A stretch of 64,000 bases of DNA, taken from positions 1,089,488 to 1,153,487 of the forward strand of contig NZ_JAOVZN010000006.1 in NCBI RefSeq assembly GCF_025717045.1. The letters run 5' to 3'. Positions within the stretch are counted from its first letter, which is position 1, and each line of letters begins with the position of its first letter. Source of the DNA: Flavobacterium sp. SH_e. GTDB taxonomy: Bacteria > Bacteroidota > Bacteroidia > Flavobacteriales > Flavobacteriaceae. This document shows, piece by piece, positions 53,796 to 59,860 of this stretch. Below the pieces are notes generated by a model. That model was not told the DNA's origin. It searched no databases and saw only the letters and a list, made by a program, of their open reading frames with translations. Position numbers and translations under genes: made by a program.

Positions 53796-54245
53796 ATGAG
53801 TTTACAAACACAGATCATGGACGAGATCAAAACGGCCATGAAAGCAAAAGATACAGTAGCATTAGAAGCATTAAGAGCTGTTAAATCAGAATTATTGTTA
53901 GCTTCAACTGCTTCTGGATCTAAAGAAGATTTATCAGAAGACGAAGAAATTAAATTACTTCAAAGATTGGTTAAAACTCGTAAAGAAAGCGCAAGAATCT
54001 TTACAGAACAAAACCGTCCAGACTTAGCTGAACCAGAATTGGCTCAAGTTGCTGTAATCGAGAAGTTTTTACCAGCTCAATTAAGCGAAGAAGAAGTAGA
54101 AGCTGTAGTAGCAAAAATCATTGCTGAAACAGGAGCTTCTGGAATTGCTTCAATGGGTAAAGTAATGGGATTAGCATCTGCTCAATTAGGCGGAACTGCT
54201 GAAGGAAAAACCATTTCTACAATTGTAAAGAAATTACTTTCGTAA
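53796..54245 (+). CDS. yqeY: GatB/YqeY domain protein
   Basis: 149 residues. The family pattern is complete: MDEIKTAMKAKDTVALEALRAVKSELLLA, EDEEIKLLQRLVKTRKESARIFTEQNRPDLAEPELAQVAVIEKFLP and GKVMGLASAQLGGTAEGKTISTIVKKLLS. This is the stand-alone form of the tRNA-binding tail of GatB; its role may be in tRNA-dependent amidation, but in most bacteria it is not established. Composition is rich in Ala and Glu. It follows ftsZ by 203 bases and has its own start of transcription after the dcw terminator. Confidence 0.94.
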   Translation: MSLQTQIMDEIKTAMKAKDTVALEALRAVKSELLLASTASGSKEDLSEDEEIKLLQRLVKTRKESARIFTEQNRPDLAEPELAQVAVIEKFLPAQLSEEEVEAVVAKIIAETGASGIASMGKVMGLASAQLGGTAEGKTISTIVKKLLS

Positions 54246-54273
54246 ATATAATTTTATTAGATTTTAGACTGTA

Positions 54274-54311
54274 GATTTTAGATTTCAATCACCAATCTAT
54301 AATCTAAAATC
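54274..54311. repeat. inverted repeat between yqeY and tRNA-Arg
   Basis: Perfect 11-base arms GATTTTAGATT (54274-54284) / AATCTAAAATC (54301-54311), preceded by a direct repeat of AGATTTTAGA units. It can form a hairpin behind yqeY but lacks a T-tail. Confidence 0.65.
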
Positions 54312-54323
54312 ATAAATAAAACT

Positions 54324-54397
54324 GACCTCGTAGTTCAACTGGATAGAATATCAGATTTCGGCTCTGAGGGTTGGGGGTTCGAACCCCTCCGGGGTCA
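54324..54397 (+). tRNA. tRNA-Arg (anticodon TCG)
   Basis: 74 bases. Acceptor GACCTCG (54324-54330) pairs with CGGGGTC (54390-54396). Anticodon stem TCAGA / TCTGA encloses TTTCGGC with TCG at 34-36. T arm GGGGG-TTCGAAC-CCCTC. No encoded CCA. Its 3' end and flank reappear in decayed form at 55.7 and 57.1 kb. Confidence 0.95.
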
Positions 54398-54410
54398 CTA
54401 TAAATTTTGA

Positions 54411-54444
54411 AAGCCTGAGCATCTAAATTCTCAGGCTTTTTTTT
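54411..54444 (+). terminator. terminator behind tRNA-Arg
   Basis: Stem AAGCCTGAG (54411-54419) / CTCAGGCTT (54430-54438), followed by T. Confidence 0.85.
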
Positions 54445-54532
54445 ATGGTTCGAAAACCCTTCGGTGATTTTTTAAATTTTACAATTCTCAATGTTTGCAT
54501 GTAATTTTGGTTCGAATCCCATCAAGGATTTT
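54445..54532 (+). repeat. T-arm-like ghosts downstream of tRNA-Arg
   Basis: Two sequences resembling a tRNA T arm plus acceptor end, ATGGTTCGAAAACCCTTCGG (54445-54464) and TTGGTTCGAATCCCATCAAG (54507-54526), lie behind the real tRNA. The second one recurs at a fixed distance of 118 bases from GGTCACTA in the ghost copy at 57.1 kb. Confidence 0.6.
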
Positions 54533-54768
54533 GTTTTTTCTGCATCGATTACGTAGTTAATATCATTCTTACATTCGTCTCTTTTTTTAAGTTCAGAGTC
54601 ACGAATAACGTCTTAATATTACAGCGTTTGAGAATAACACAACTCTGTTTTTTGGATTTGCCACCCGAGCGATAGTGAAAAGATGAAGTAAATCATCCCA
54701 AATACAAAACCAACTTTCCATTAAGCCTATTGCCCAAATCCGTTGTAGTAGTTGTTGGCAGTAGTTCT
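54533..54768. other. non-coding spacer of the accessory block
   Basis: 236 bases between the tRNA-Arg ghosts and the stop of the TPR gene. It holds no credible gene. It is less AT-rich than its surroundings in part (GCCACCCGAGCGATAGTG) and looks like a dispersed 3'-flank of an accessory gene rather than random sequence; reading on the minus strand it begins right behind the TPR stop codon with ACTACTGCCAAC and contains AACGGATTTGGGCAATAGG. Confidence 0.45.
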
Positions 54769-55383
54769 TTATTTACAATATTTTTCTATCGTATCGCGAC
54801 AACTTTGGCTATTTATAGCCCGTTCCTCCAAACCTTTATTTAAGTCAAAACAGGCCCCATCTTTATCTCCTATTCTTAATTTAGCAATTCCTCTAGTATA
54901 ATAAGCTTCTGCTGCCATAGTCTTATGTATTTCAATTGCTTTTGTACAGTCGTTGATTGCACCATCATAATCTTTTAAATAATATTTAGCCAAACCTCTA
55001 CTGGCATATGCAGGCCAGGAAGTTGCTTTAAACTCTATGTTTTTTGTAAAATCATCTATTGCTCCTTGATAATTAGCTAAATCAATTTTCACAAGCCCTC
55101 TATGGTAATAAGAGTAGAAACTATTAGAATCTATCTCTATTGCTTTAGAAAAATCTATTATTGCTCCATTATAATCTCCTAAAATATGCTTTTCAATACC
55201 TCTTCGACGATAAGCCTCTACAAAAGTCTTGTCTAATTCTATTGCTTTCGAAAAATCTGTAAGTGCTTCTTCATGATTTTCCAATTCACTTTTTTCTATT
55301 CCCCTATTATAATAACTAGACTCATCCATACAAGAAACAGTAGCAATAAAAACAAAAATAATTAGAACCAGTTTTAATTTCAT
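54769..55383 (-). CDS. TPR-repeat lipoprotein
   Basis: 204 residues with a lipobox (FIATVSC, Cys18). The mature part is five consecutive tetratricopeptide repeats, each of the type AYYTRGIAKLRIGDKDGAC or EAYRRRGIEKHILGDYNGAI followed by IDFSKAIEID. A cysteine pair closes the C-terminus (SCRDTIEKYC). TPR lipoproteins of this kind serve as protein-protein adaptors at the envelope; the partner is unknown. The gene is a single-gene unit between non-coding spacers. An extensive dyad lies about 90-125 bases upstream of the start. Confidence 0.88.
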   Translation of the reverse strand: MKLKLVLIIFVFIATVSCMDESSYYNRGIEKSELENHEEALTDFSKAIELDKTFVEAYRRRGIEKHILGDYNGAIIDFSKAIEIDSNSFYSYYHRGLVKIDLANYQGAIDDFTKNIEFKATSWPAYASRGLAKYYLKDYDGAINDCTKAIEIHKTMAAEAYYTRGIAKLRIGDKDGACFDLNKGLEERAINSQSCRDTIEKYCK

Positions 55384-55471
55384 TTCGTAGTTGTTTTTAA
55401 TATTGTCATTTTTTTTTCTAGCTTATGCAATTTTGCGAATTACTGCTAACTAGTATATACTATTGACAACA

Positions 55472-55509
55472 TTAGACCTATCACCCCAAAATTGGGTAGA
55501 TATGTCTAA
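55472..55509 (-). promoter_or_regulatory. 38-base hyphenated dyad upstream of the TPR gene
   Basis: Outer arms TTAGACCTATC (55472-55482) / GATATGTCTAA (55499-55509), ten of eleven positions matching. Inner arms ACCC / GGGT (55483-55486 / 55494-55497) around CAAAATT. It could be an operator or a recombination-related site. The rest of the 540-base spacer 55384-55923 contains only this dyad and the tRNA-ghost copy. Confidence 0.5.
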
Positions 55510-55700
55510 CAAGGGTAAGTGTTTATTTATTATCAAATATATAATAATAAACTTATAAATAAACAAAAGAACTTTTAATTCTTTGAATGCTTTTCGTGCT
55601 GACATGGGTATAAAATTCAGAGGACTTGCTGCTTTATCGAATCAGCACAAACATGATTAATCAATAGTAATATTAACGTCTAATCAAAAAAATTAAACAT

Positions 55701-55828
55701 CATTTAAAATTTTTAAATCTTCTATTAAAAGGTTCGAATTCTGTATCGTTAAGGTCACTAAAAAAGAAAAAAAAGTCTGAGAATATTCATTCTCAGGCTT
55801 TTTTTATGGTTAGAACTTCGTCAAGTGG
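55701..55828 (+). repeat. decayed tRNA-Arg 3'-end copy (B)
   Basis: GGTTCGAATTCTGTATCG followed by GGTCACTA (55753-55760), then a hairpin CTGAGAAT / ATTCTCAG with GGCTTTTTTT, then ATGGTTAGAACTTCG. This matches the order tRNA-Arg 3' end, terminator, T-arm ghost seen at 54.39-54.46 kb. The 60 bases before GGTCACTA are nearly the same as those in copy C. Confidence 0.65.
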
Positions 55829-55923
55829 GTTATAAAAAAAAATTACTTTAGAATAATTTATAGTTGATATAATTCTTAGCTTCGTTTTAGTGATTAATTT
55901 AGACAATAAATGTTGGAAAAAAA

Positions 55924-57012
55924 ATGAATAAAAAGGTAATGTATTACATTGGAGGGCTTTTAATTTTGATAATTATTGGTTATTTAGTTCTGAAATCAAA
56001 TTCAAATTCAGAACAAAATGAATATTTTATGTCTACTCAATCAGAAAGTAGCGAAAGGCTCAAAGATTTAAATCTTGATAAGGCGTCAGAAGACGCTTCT
56101 TATATTTTGGATATAACTCGACTGTCCTTTCAAAGTGTGCCTAGTGAAGATGAAAATATTGAATATAAAGCAGATTCAGATCTGGATTGGATTATTAATT
56201 TAATACCTATAAGAGGTGAAAATTTTAAGAAAGAAGATTTGTCTAAAATGTTTGACACCGAATGGAGAACTAATTTCCCGTCTATGATTTATGGTTTTTC
56301 ACCTGAAACAAAGAAATGGACTTTTGTTAGTGCGGGAGGAGCGCCTGAAATATATAGTAAACTGCAAGTAGCAATTAATTTACAGGAAATATTTAATGAG
56401 GAAAATCCAAGTTATAATTCTAAAAAACTGGAGCGATATGTTACTGAACTTGAAAAAAGAATTCAAAAATATCCATTAAAAATAAATCTTGAAAAAAAAG
56501 AATCTATAGAAAGTGCAATTCAAAAAGCAAAAATCCTTGTAAGCACTTATAATGAGTTTAATATAGATGAAATAATTGTACTGCAAAGTGATAAGCAATT
56601 TGATGGTCTTGAAACTTGGGATGTACTTCAAAGTGTTGGATTAGAATGGGGTGATGGTGATTTATTTCATTGGAATAATCATAGAAATTATGGGCATGAT
56701 CAGCATTTTAGTGTATGGACAATAACAGAACCAGGTTATTTTTTACCGGAAGAAATTAAAAATGGAAATATGAATCCTCAAAATCTGGTTTTTGGTTATT
56801 CTGTACCAAGAAGTGCAGATCCTAAAAATGTTTTTGAAGTCATGTTAAATGCAGTTGAATATTGTCAAAAACGTTTAGGAGGGAATATCTTAAATAAAGA
56901 TATGCAACCGATTGATGTTGCACAGGAAAGAAATAAGATAAATGAACTGATTAAAAAAATGAATAACAAAAACATAAAAACAGGTTCTGATAAAGCATTA
57001 AAAATGTTTTAA
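55924..57012 (+). CDS. membrane-anchored protein with ZipA C-terminal-like FtsZ-binding domain
   Basis: 362 residues. N-terminal transmembrane helix (about 6-23, MYYIGGLLILIIIGYLVLK), so the long remainder is probably cytosolic, the topology of ZipA. Residues about 24-75 are a polar linker. A first folded region (about 80-200) contains DWIINLIPIRGENF and a Lys/Glu-rich helix. Residues about 215-346 read like the FtsZ-binding domain of ZipA: DEIIVLQSDKQFDG, GLEWGDGDLFHW, FSVWTITEPGYFLPEEI, LVFGYSVPRSADPKNVFEVM, and RLGGNILNKDMQPI. In ZipA the corresponding blocks are GFxFGDMxIFHRH, FSLxNMVxPGxF, MQVPS, FxLMLQSAQ and LGGVVLDDxxRMM. It stands alone in the accessory block behind tRNA-Arg. The betaproteobacterial form is the closest in wording. 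Function as an FtsZ tether is inference. Confidence 0.72.
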   Translation: MNKKVMYYIGGLLILIIIGYLVLKSNSNSEQNEYFMSTQSESSERLKDLNLDKASEDASYILDITRLSFQSVPSEDENIEYKADSDLDWIINLIPIRGENFKKEDLSKMFDTEWRTNFPSMIYGFSPETKKWTFVSAGGAPEIYSKLQVAINLQEIFNEENPSYNSKKLERYVTELEKRIQKYPLKINLEKKESIESAIQKAKILVSTYNEFNIDEIIVLQSDKQFDGLETWDVLQSVGLEWGDGDLFHWNNHRNYGHDQHFSVWTITEPGYFLPEEIKNGNMNPQNLVFGYSVPRSADPKNVFEVMLNAVEYCQKRLGGNILNKDMQPIDVAQERNKINELIKKMNNKNIKTGSDKALKMF

Positions 57013-57025
57013 ATAAAGATCTTGT

Positions 57026-57224
57026 CATTTAAAATCTTTAAATCCTCTAATAAAAGGCTCGAATTCTGTACCGTCAAGGTCACTATAAAAATTGAAAGGC
57101 CTTCAATGTGTATATTTTGCAGGCTTTTTCTGGTTCAAAAATCTCTTAATGATTTTTACTTTTTACAAAGTTTTAATGTTTAAAAGTAATTTTGATTCGA
57201 ATCCTCTTAAGGAGTATTTTGTAT
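57026..57224 (+). repeat. decayed tRNA-Arg 3'-end and flank copy (C)
   Basis: Starts with CATTTAAAATCTTTAAATCC as in copy B, then GGCTCGAATTCTGTACCG and GGTCACTATAAA (57078-57089). It continues colinear with the tRNA-Arg flank through GCAGGCTTTTTCTGGTTC to GATTCGAATCCTCTTAAGGA. TTCGAATCC lies 118 bases from GGTCACTA here and at the real tRNA. Confidence 0.65.
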
Positions 57225-57946
57225 CAATTAATGATTTTAAATTTTCCTTTTATTGTTTCACCTTCAAAAGTTGCTGTATAGTAAACATTTTCATTATCAA
57301 TTATATCAATTTTTACGTTAATTTTATCACCTATTTTATAGTTTAATTCGCTAGCCGTTAATTCGATTACAATTGCATTGTATTCACACTCATTTATCCA
57401 TTCTAGGTTTGATTTAATATAATTTTTACCACCATTTGGATACTCTATAAATATATTGTCTTTAATAATTATGTAAGTTGAATCATCATCTGTTTCGGAA
57501 TATCTTAGTTTGCAATTTTTTAAGAATGAACAATTTGCTTTTTCAGTAGATTGTTTTTTTGCTACATAGAAAAAATTCATATCATATTCCTTTGCTGATT
57601 TTAAAATTGGATAAAGTTTTTCATTTCTAATAAGCCATTTTTTATTTGCAGGGAAATTGTCATCGTTTTTTAGAATTAATATATCTTTTTTAATAGTCCA
57701 AGTTCCAAAAGTTGTATGTTTTTCGCCTATTGTATAACTCATTTCAAAAGTTCCATCGGATTTAAAATTAACAGTTGATTGAAGCCAACTTGTTTGAAAC
57801 TCATAAATTCCTGAAACGTCTGAGACACTATGTTTTTTTTGTTTTGAGATCATTTGATTCTCCTTTATATCAACAGTATAAGCTGATAAAATCAATACTG
57901 AAGTAATATATATAAATAAACGAGTAATAATTTTTAATTTAATCAT
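57224..57946 (-). CDS. exported two-part protein of unknown function
   Basis: 240 residues with an N-terminal signal segment (about 5-23) and no lipobox. Residues about 40-120 look like a small lipocalin-type beta domain (SGIYEFQTSWLQSTVNFKSDGTFEMSY, TFGTWTIKKDILILKND). A second unit (about 140-240) has NCSFLKNCKLRYSE, YIIIKDNIFIEYPNGGKNYIKSNLEWINECEYNAIVIEL and a closing ATFEGETIKGKFKI; I know this second unit as a stand-alone small exported protein in Bacteroidota, without function. So this gene may be a fusion. It begins right behind ghost copy C on the opposite strand. Confidence 0.65.
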   Translation of the reverse strand: MIKLKIITRLFIYITSVLILSAYTVDIKENQMISKQKKHSVSDVSGIYEFQTSWLQSTVNFKSDGTFEMSYTIGEKHTTFGTWTIKKDILILKNDDNFPANKKWLIRNEKLYPILKSAKEYDMNFFYVAKKQSTEKANCSFLKNCKLRYSETDDDSTYIIIKDNIFIEYPNGGKNYIKSNLEWINECEYNAIVIELTASELNYKIGDKINVKIDIIDNENVYYTATFEGETIKGKFKIIN

Positions 57947-58135
57947 TTGTTACATCATGTTATTGATTTTTCCTATTGTCGAGAGATATTGCCGCAAATT
58001 TTCTGAGGCTACACGAGGTTTGCTAGTTATTAAACAGAGTATTTTCTGCTAACTAAAAATAGAAATAAAGACAATAAACTCACTTAATTCGCAAATCGCT
58101 TGAAAGAGCTGTTGTCTAATGGCTCTTAGTAAGAT
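57947..58135. other. non-coding spacer of the accessory block
   Basis: 189 bases with no gene. It contains GCCGCAAATTTTCTGAGGC, CACGAGGTTTGCTAGTTATT and CTGCTAACT, which is more structured and less AT-rich than neighbouring spacers. GCTAAC also occurs in the spacer before the TPR gene (55447-55452). Confidence 0.4.
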
Positions 58136-58567
58136 TTATATTTTCAGCCACCATTTCATTGTTTTTATTTTTTCAGTTTGTATGTCATTCAATTTTTGAG
58201 AATCAAATTCAGACAATGTATTTTTGAGTGATTCGAATCCGTAATTTTCTTTTAGCCAAAGAGGAAATTCTTCAACGCTTTTGTTCCAATTTTCGATTGT
58301 AGATTTTAGAACAATATTTAAATCAATTTCTGTTTTTGGTTTTAGCTTATTCAATATTATTCCAGCATATTTTTGGTCGATATATTGAGTATTTGGTCTA
58401 TTTGCGTTTTCGAATATTTTAATTATGGTGCTTACAATTATTTCATCCGTAACTTTATCCAATCTATCAATAAGTTGTCGGATTCTTAAATCTCCTATCT
58501 TATCCATTAAGTCAATAGACGAATAAAATTCTTTTTGAAAATCATCTATTGTTTTTGGTATGTTCAT
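58136..58567 (-). CDS. small helical protein of unknown function
   Basis: 143 residues, no signal peptide, predicted all-helical. The C-terminal half ENWNKSVEEFPLWLKENYG followed by a Glu/Lys-rich helix and the end KIKTMKWWLKI is a pattern I have seen in widespread uncharacterised small proteins, in which W-N-x-S-V-E-E-x-P and KTMKWWL are the most constant parts. An immunity or chaperone-like role is possible but not shown. Single gene between non-coding spacers. Confidence 0.68.
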   Translation of the reverse strand: MNIPKTIDDFQKEFYSSIDLMDKIGDLRIRQLIDRLDKVTDEIIVSTIIKIFENANRPNTQYIDQKYAGIILNKLKPKTEIDLNIVLKSTIENWNKSVEEFPLWLKENYGFESLKNTLSEFDSQKLNDIQTEKIKTMKWWLKI

Positions 58568-58645
58568 CTTGTTTAAGCTTATTGCTAATTTGCATATATG
58601 TTCACTATACCTGATATTCCTACGATTTTCCCAAGACCTTACAGT

Positions 58646-58837
58646 TTATTTAGGCTGTTTTTTAGAATTTCTAATAATATAATAAACTGAAAATACAAAG
58701 ACCACAATATAAATAACTGCCATTGCAGGATTCTCAAATTTTAGATTTTTAAAATCAAATTGCTTAAACAAGGTTACGCCCAAAATGATGGCTACGACCC
58801 AAAAAACAAATGTAATTGGTTGGTTTTTATTTTCCAT
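58646..58837 (-). CDS. small two-helix membrane protein
   Basis: 63 residues with two transmembrane helices (about 9-24, TFVFWVVAIILGVTLF; and 38-56, MAVIYIVVFVFSVYYII) and a basic tail NSKKQPK. No known family. The lipoprotein gene on the same strand starts well upstream, so it may be the second gene of a short transcript. Confidence 0.6.
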   Translation of the reverse strand: MENKNQPITFVFWVVAIILGVTLFKQFDFKNLKFENPAMAVIYIVVFVFSVYYIIRNSKKQPK

Positions 58838-58879
58838 GTTTTGAAATATTAGTTATTAAAGGTTTCTTGTGCTTTAAAT

Positions 58880-59740
58880 TTACAATTTATCCTGTTCAGC
58901 TCTCAAAATATCATGAATGCTTTCGCTTTTAAAGTTTTCTCTAAACAAGTTGATTAAAGAAACTGTTGGGCTTTTCGGATATTTTTTTAAAAAACGGTTA
59001 AATTCTTCAATGTTTTCTGGATAAATATAGTTTTCTTCAGTTGCTCTTTCGGCGGTTGGCGTATTATCTTGACCAATTAAATAATCCATTTGATAATTTT
59101 TGTATTCTTCTTTTACAGCTATAAATAATTTTGAATTAGGATATTTGGCCATAAAATTTTCCCACCAAATTATGCGATCTCCCAAATCTTTAAAAGAAAT
59201 AACAAGTCCAGCATCAGCAGAATAAAGCGTTTTGTTTTCTTCACTTTTCAGATACAAATAATCTTTGTAATCGCTTGTTACATAATTTTTGAAGATCTTA
59301 TAATAGAAATCAGGAAGTGGCTCAATTTCAACATATCCTTCTCCAATTTCAAAATACTCTAACTGATGTTTTGAAAGTTTATCACCTAAAAGTTTCACCT
59401 CTCTTTTAGCATTTTCCTCTTCATTGTAGAATTTATCTAATACACCTGATTCTTTTTCTTCGATCTGTCCCAGCAAAATATTATTTTCTTCATAATATTT
59501 CTCATACAATGCATTAGCGGCTTCTTTATTGGCAATCGATTTTAATTTGAGAATAACTTCGTTTTTATTTTTAGAAAATTGTTCCAATAATCCCAAATCC
59601 GATTTTACTGTTTGCGATGAGTCTTCAACTTTGGCACTGTCTTTTTGTATTTCTTGTTTATCAGAAATGTTTTTATTGTCTGGTTGTTTGCAAGCTGAAA
59701 GTAAAATTCCAGAAACAATCATTACGAAGATTTTTCTCAT
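58880..59740 (-). CDS. hypothetical lipoprotein
   Basis: 286 residues from the ATG at 59740 (MRKIFVMIVSG); the lipobox ILLSAC (Cys16) fixes this start, and a longer frame from 59797 is rejected. The mature part begins with a Lys/Asp-rich linker (KQPDNKNISDKQEIQKDSAK), then helices (KSIANKEAANALYEKYYEENNILLGQIEEKE), FYKIFKNYVTSDYKDYLYLKSEE and a C-terminal YPENIEEFNRFLKKYPKSPTVSLINLFRENF. It resembles no named family; the YPKSP and helix pattern suggest TPR-like repeats. Confidence 0.7.
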   Translation of the reverse strand: MRKIFVMIVSGILLSACKQPDNKNISDKQEIQKDSAKVEDSSQTVKSDLGLLEQFSKNKNEVILKLKSIANKEAANALYEKYYEENNILLGQIEEKESGVLDKFYNEEENAKREVKLLGDKLSKHQLEYFEIGEGYVEIEPLPDFYYKIFKNYVTSDYKDYLYLKSEENKTLYSADAGLVISFKDLGDRIIWWENFMAKYPNSKLFIAVKEEYKNYQMDYLIGQDNTPTAERATEENYIYPENIEEFNRFLKKYPKSPTVSLINLFRENFKSESIHDILRAEQDKL

Positions 59741-59794
59741 TTTATAGATTGGGTTTATTCTGCTAATATAAAAATATTTAAAGTATATTTTAAT

Positions 59795-59830
59795 CATAAA
59801 AAAAGGACAAAAGATATCTTTTGTCCTTTT
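59795..59830 (-). terminator. terminator of the TlpA-type gene
   Basis: Perfect palindrome, AAAAGGACAAAAGAT (59801-59815) / ATCTTTTGTCCTTTT (59816-59830), with a T-run on the minus strand from 59798 on. It ends the gene whose stop is at 59861. Confidence 0.85.
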
Positions 59831-59860
59831 AGTTAGTTTTTAATTAGCTAAAGCTCGATT

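Noticed and set aside
57092..57346. 84-codon plus-strand frame behind the ZipA-like gene
   Set aside because: It runs through the tRNA-ghost copy C and the antisense of the exported protein gene; composition is Phe/Tyr/Asn noise and there is no promoter or homologous pattern.
54533..58135. Integron attC-like sites in the accessory spacers
   Set aside because: CTGCTAACT and GCCAAC look like parts of core sites, but the R' and R'' consensus (GTTRRRY / RYYYAAC) cannot be paired at any spacer, and no integrase gene is in the window.
54324..58135. Complete integrative element or prophage behind tRNA-Arg
   Set aside because: No integrase, excisionase, relaxase or phage structural gene is found; only tRNA-end repeats and single genes remain.
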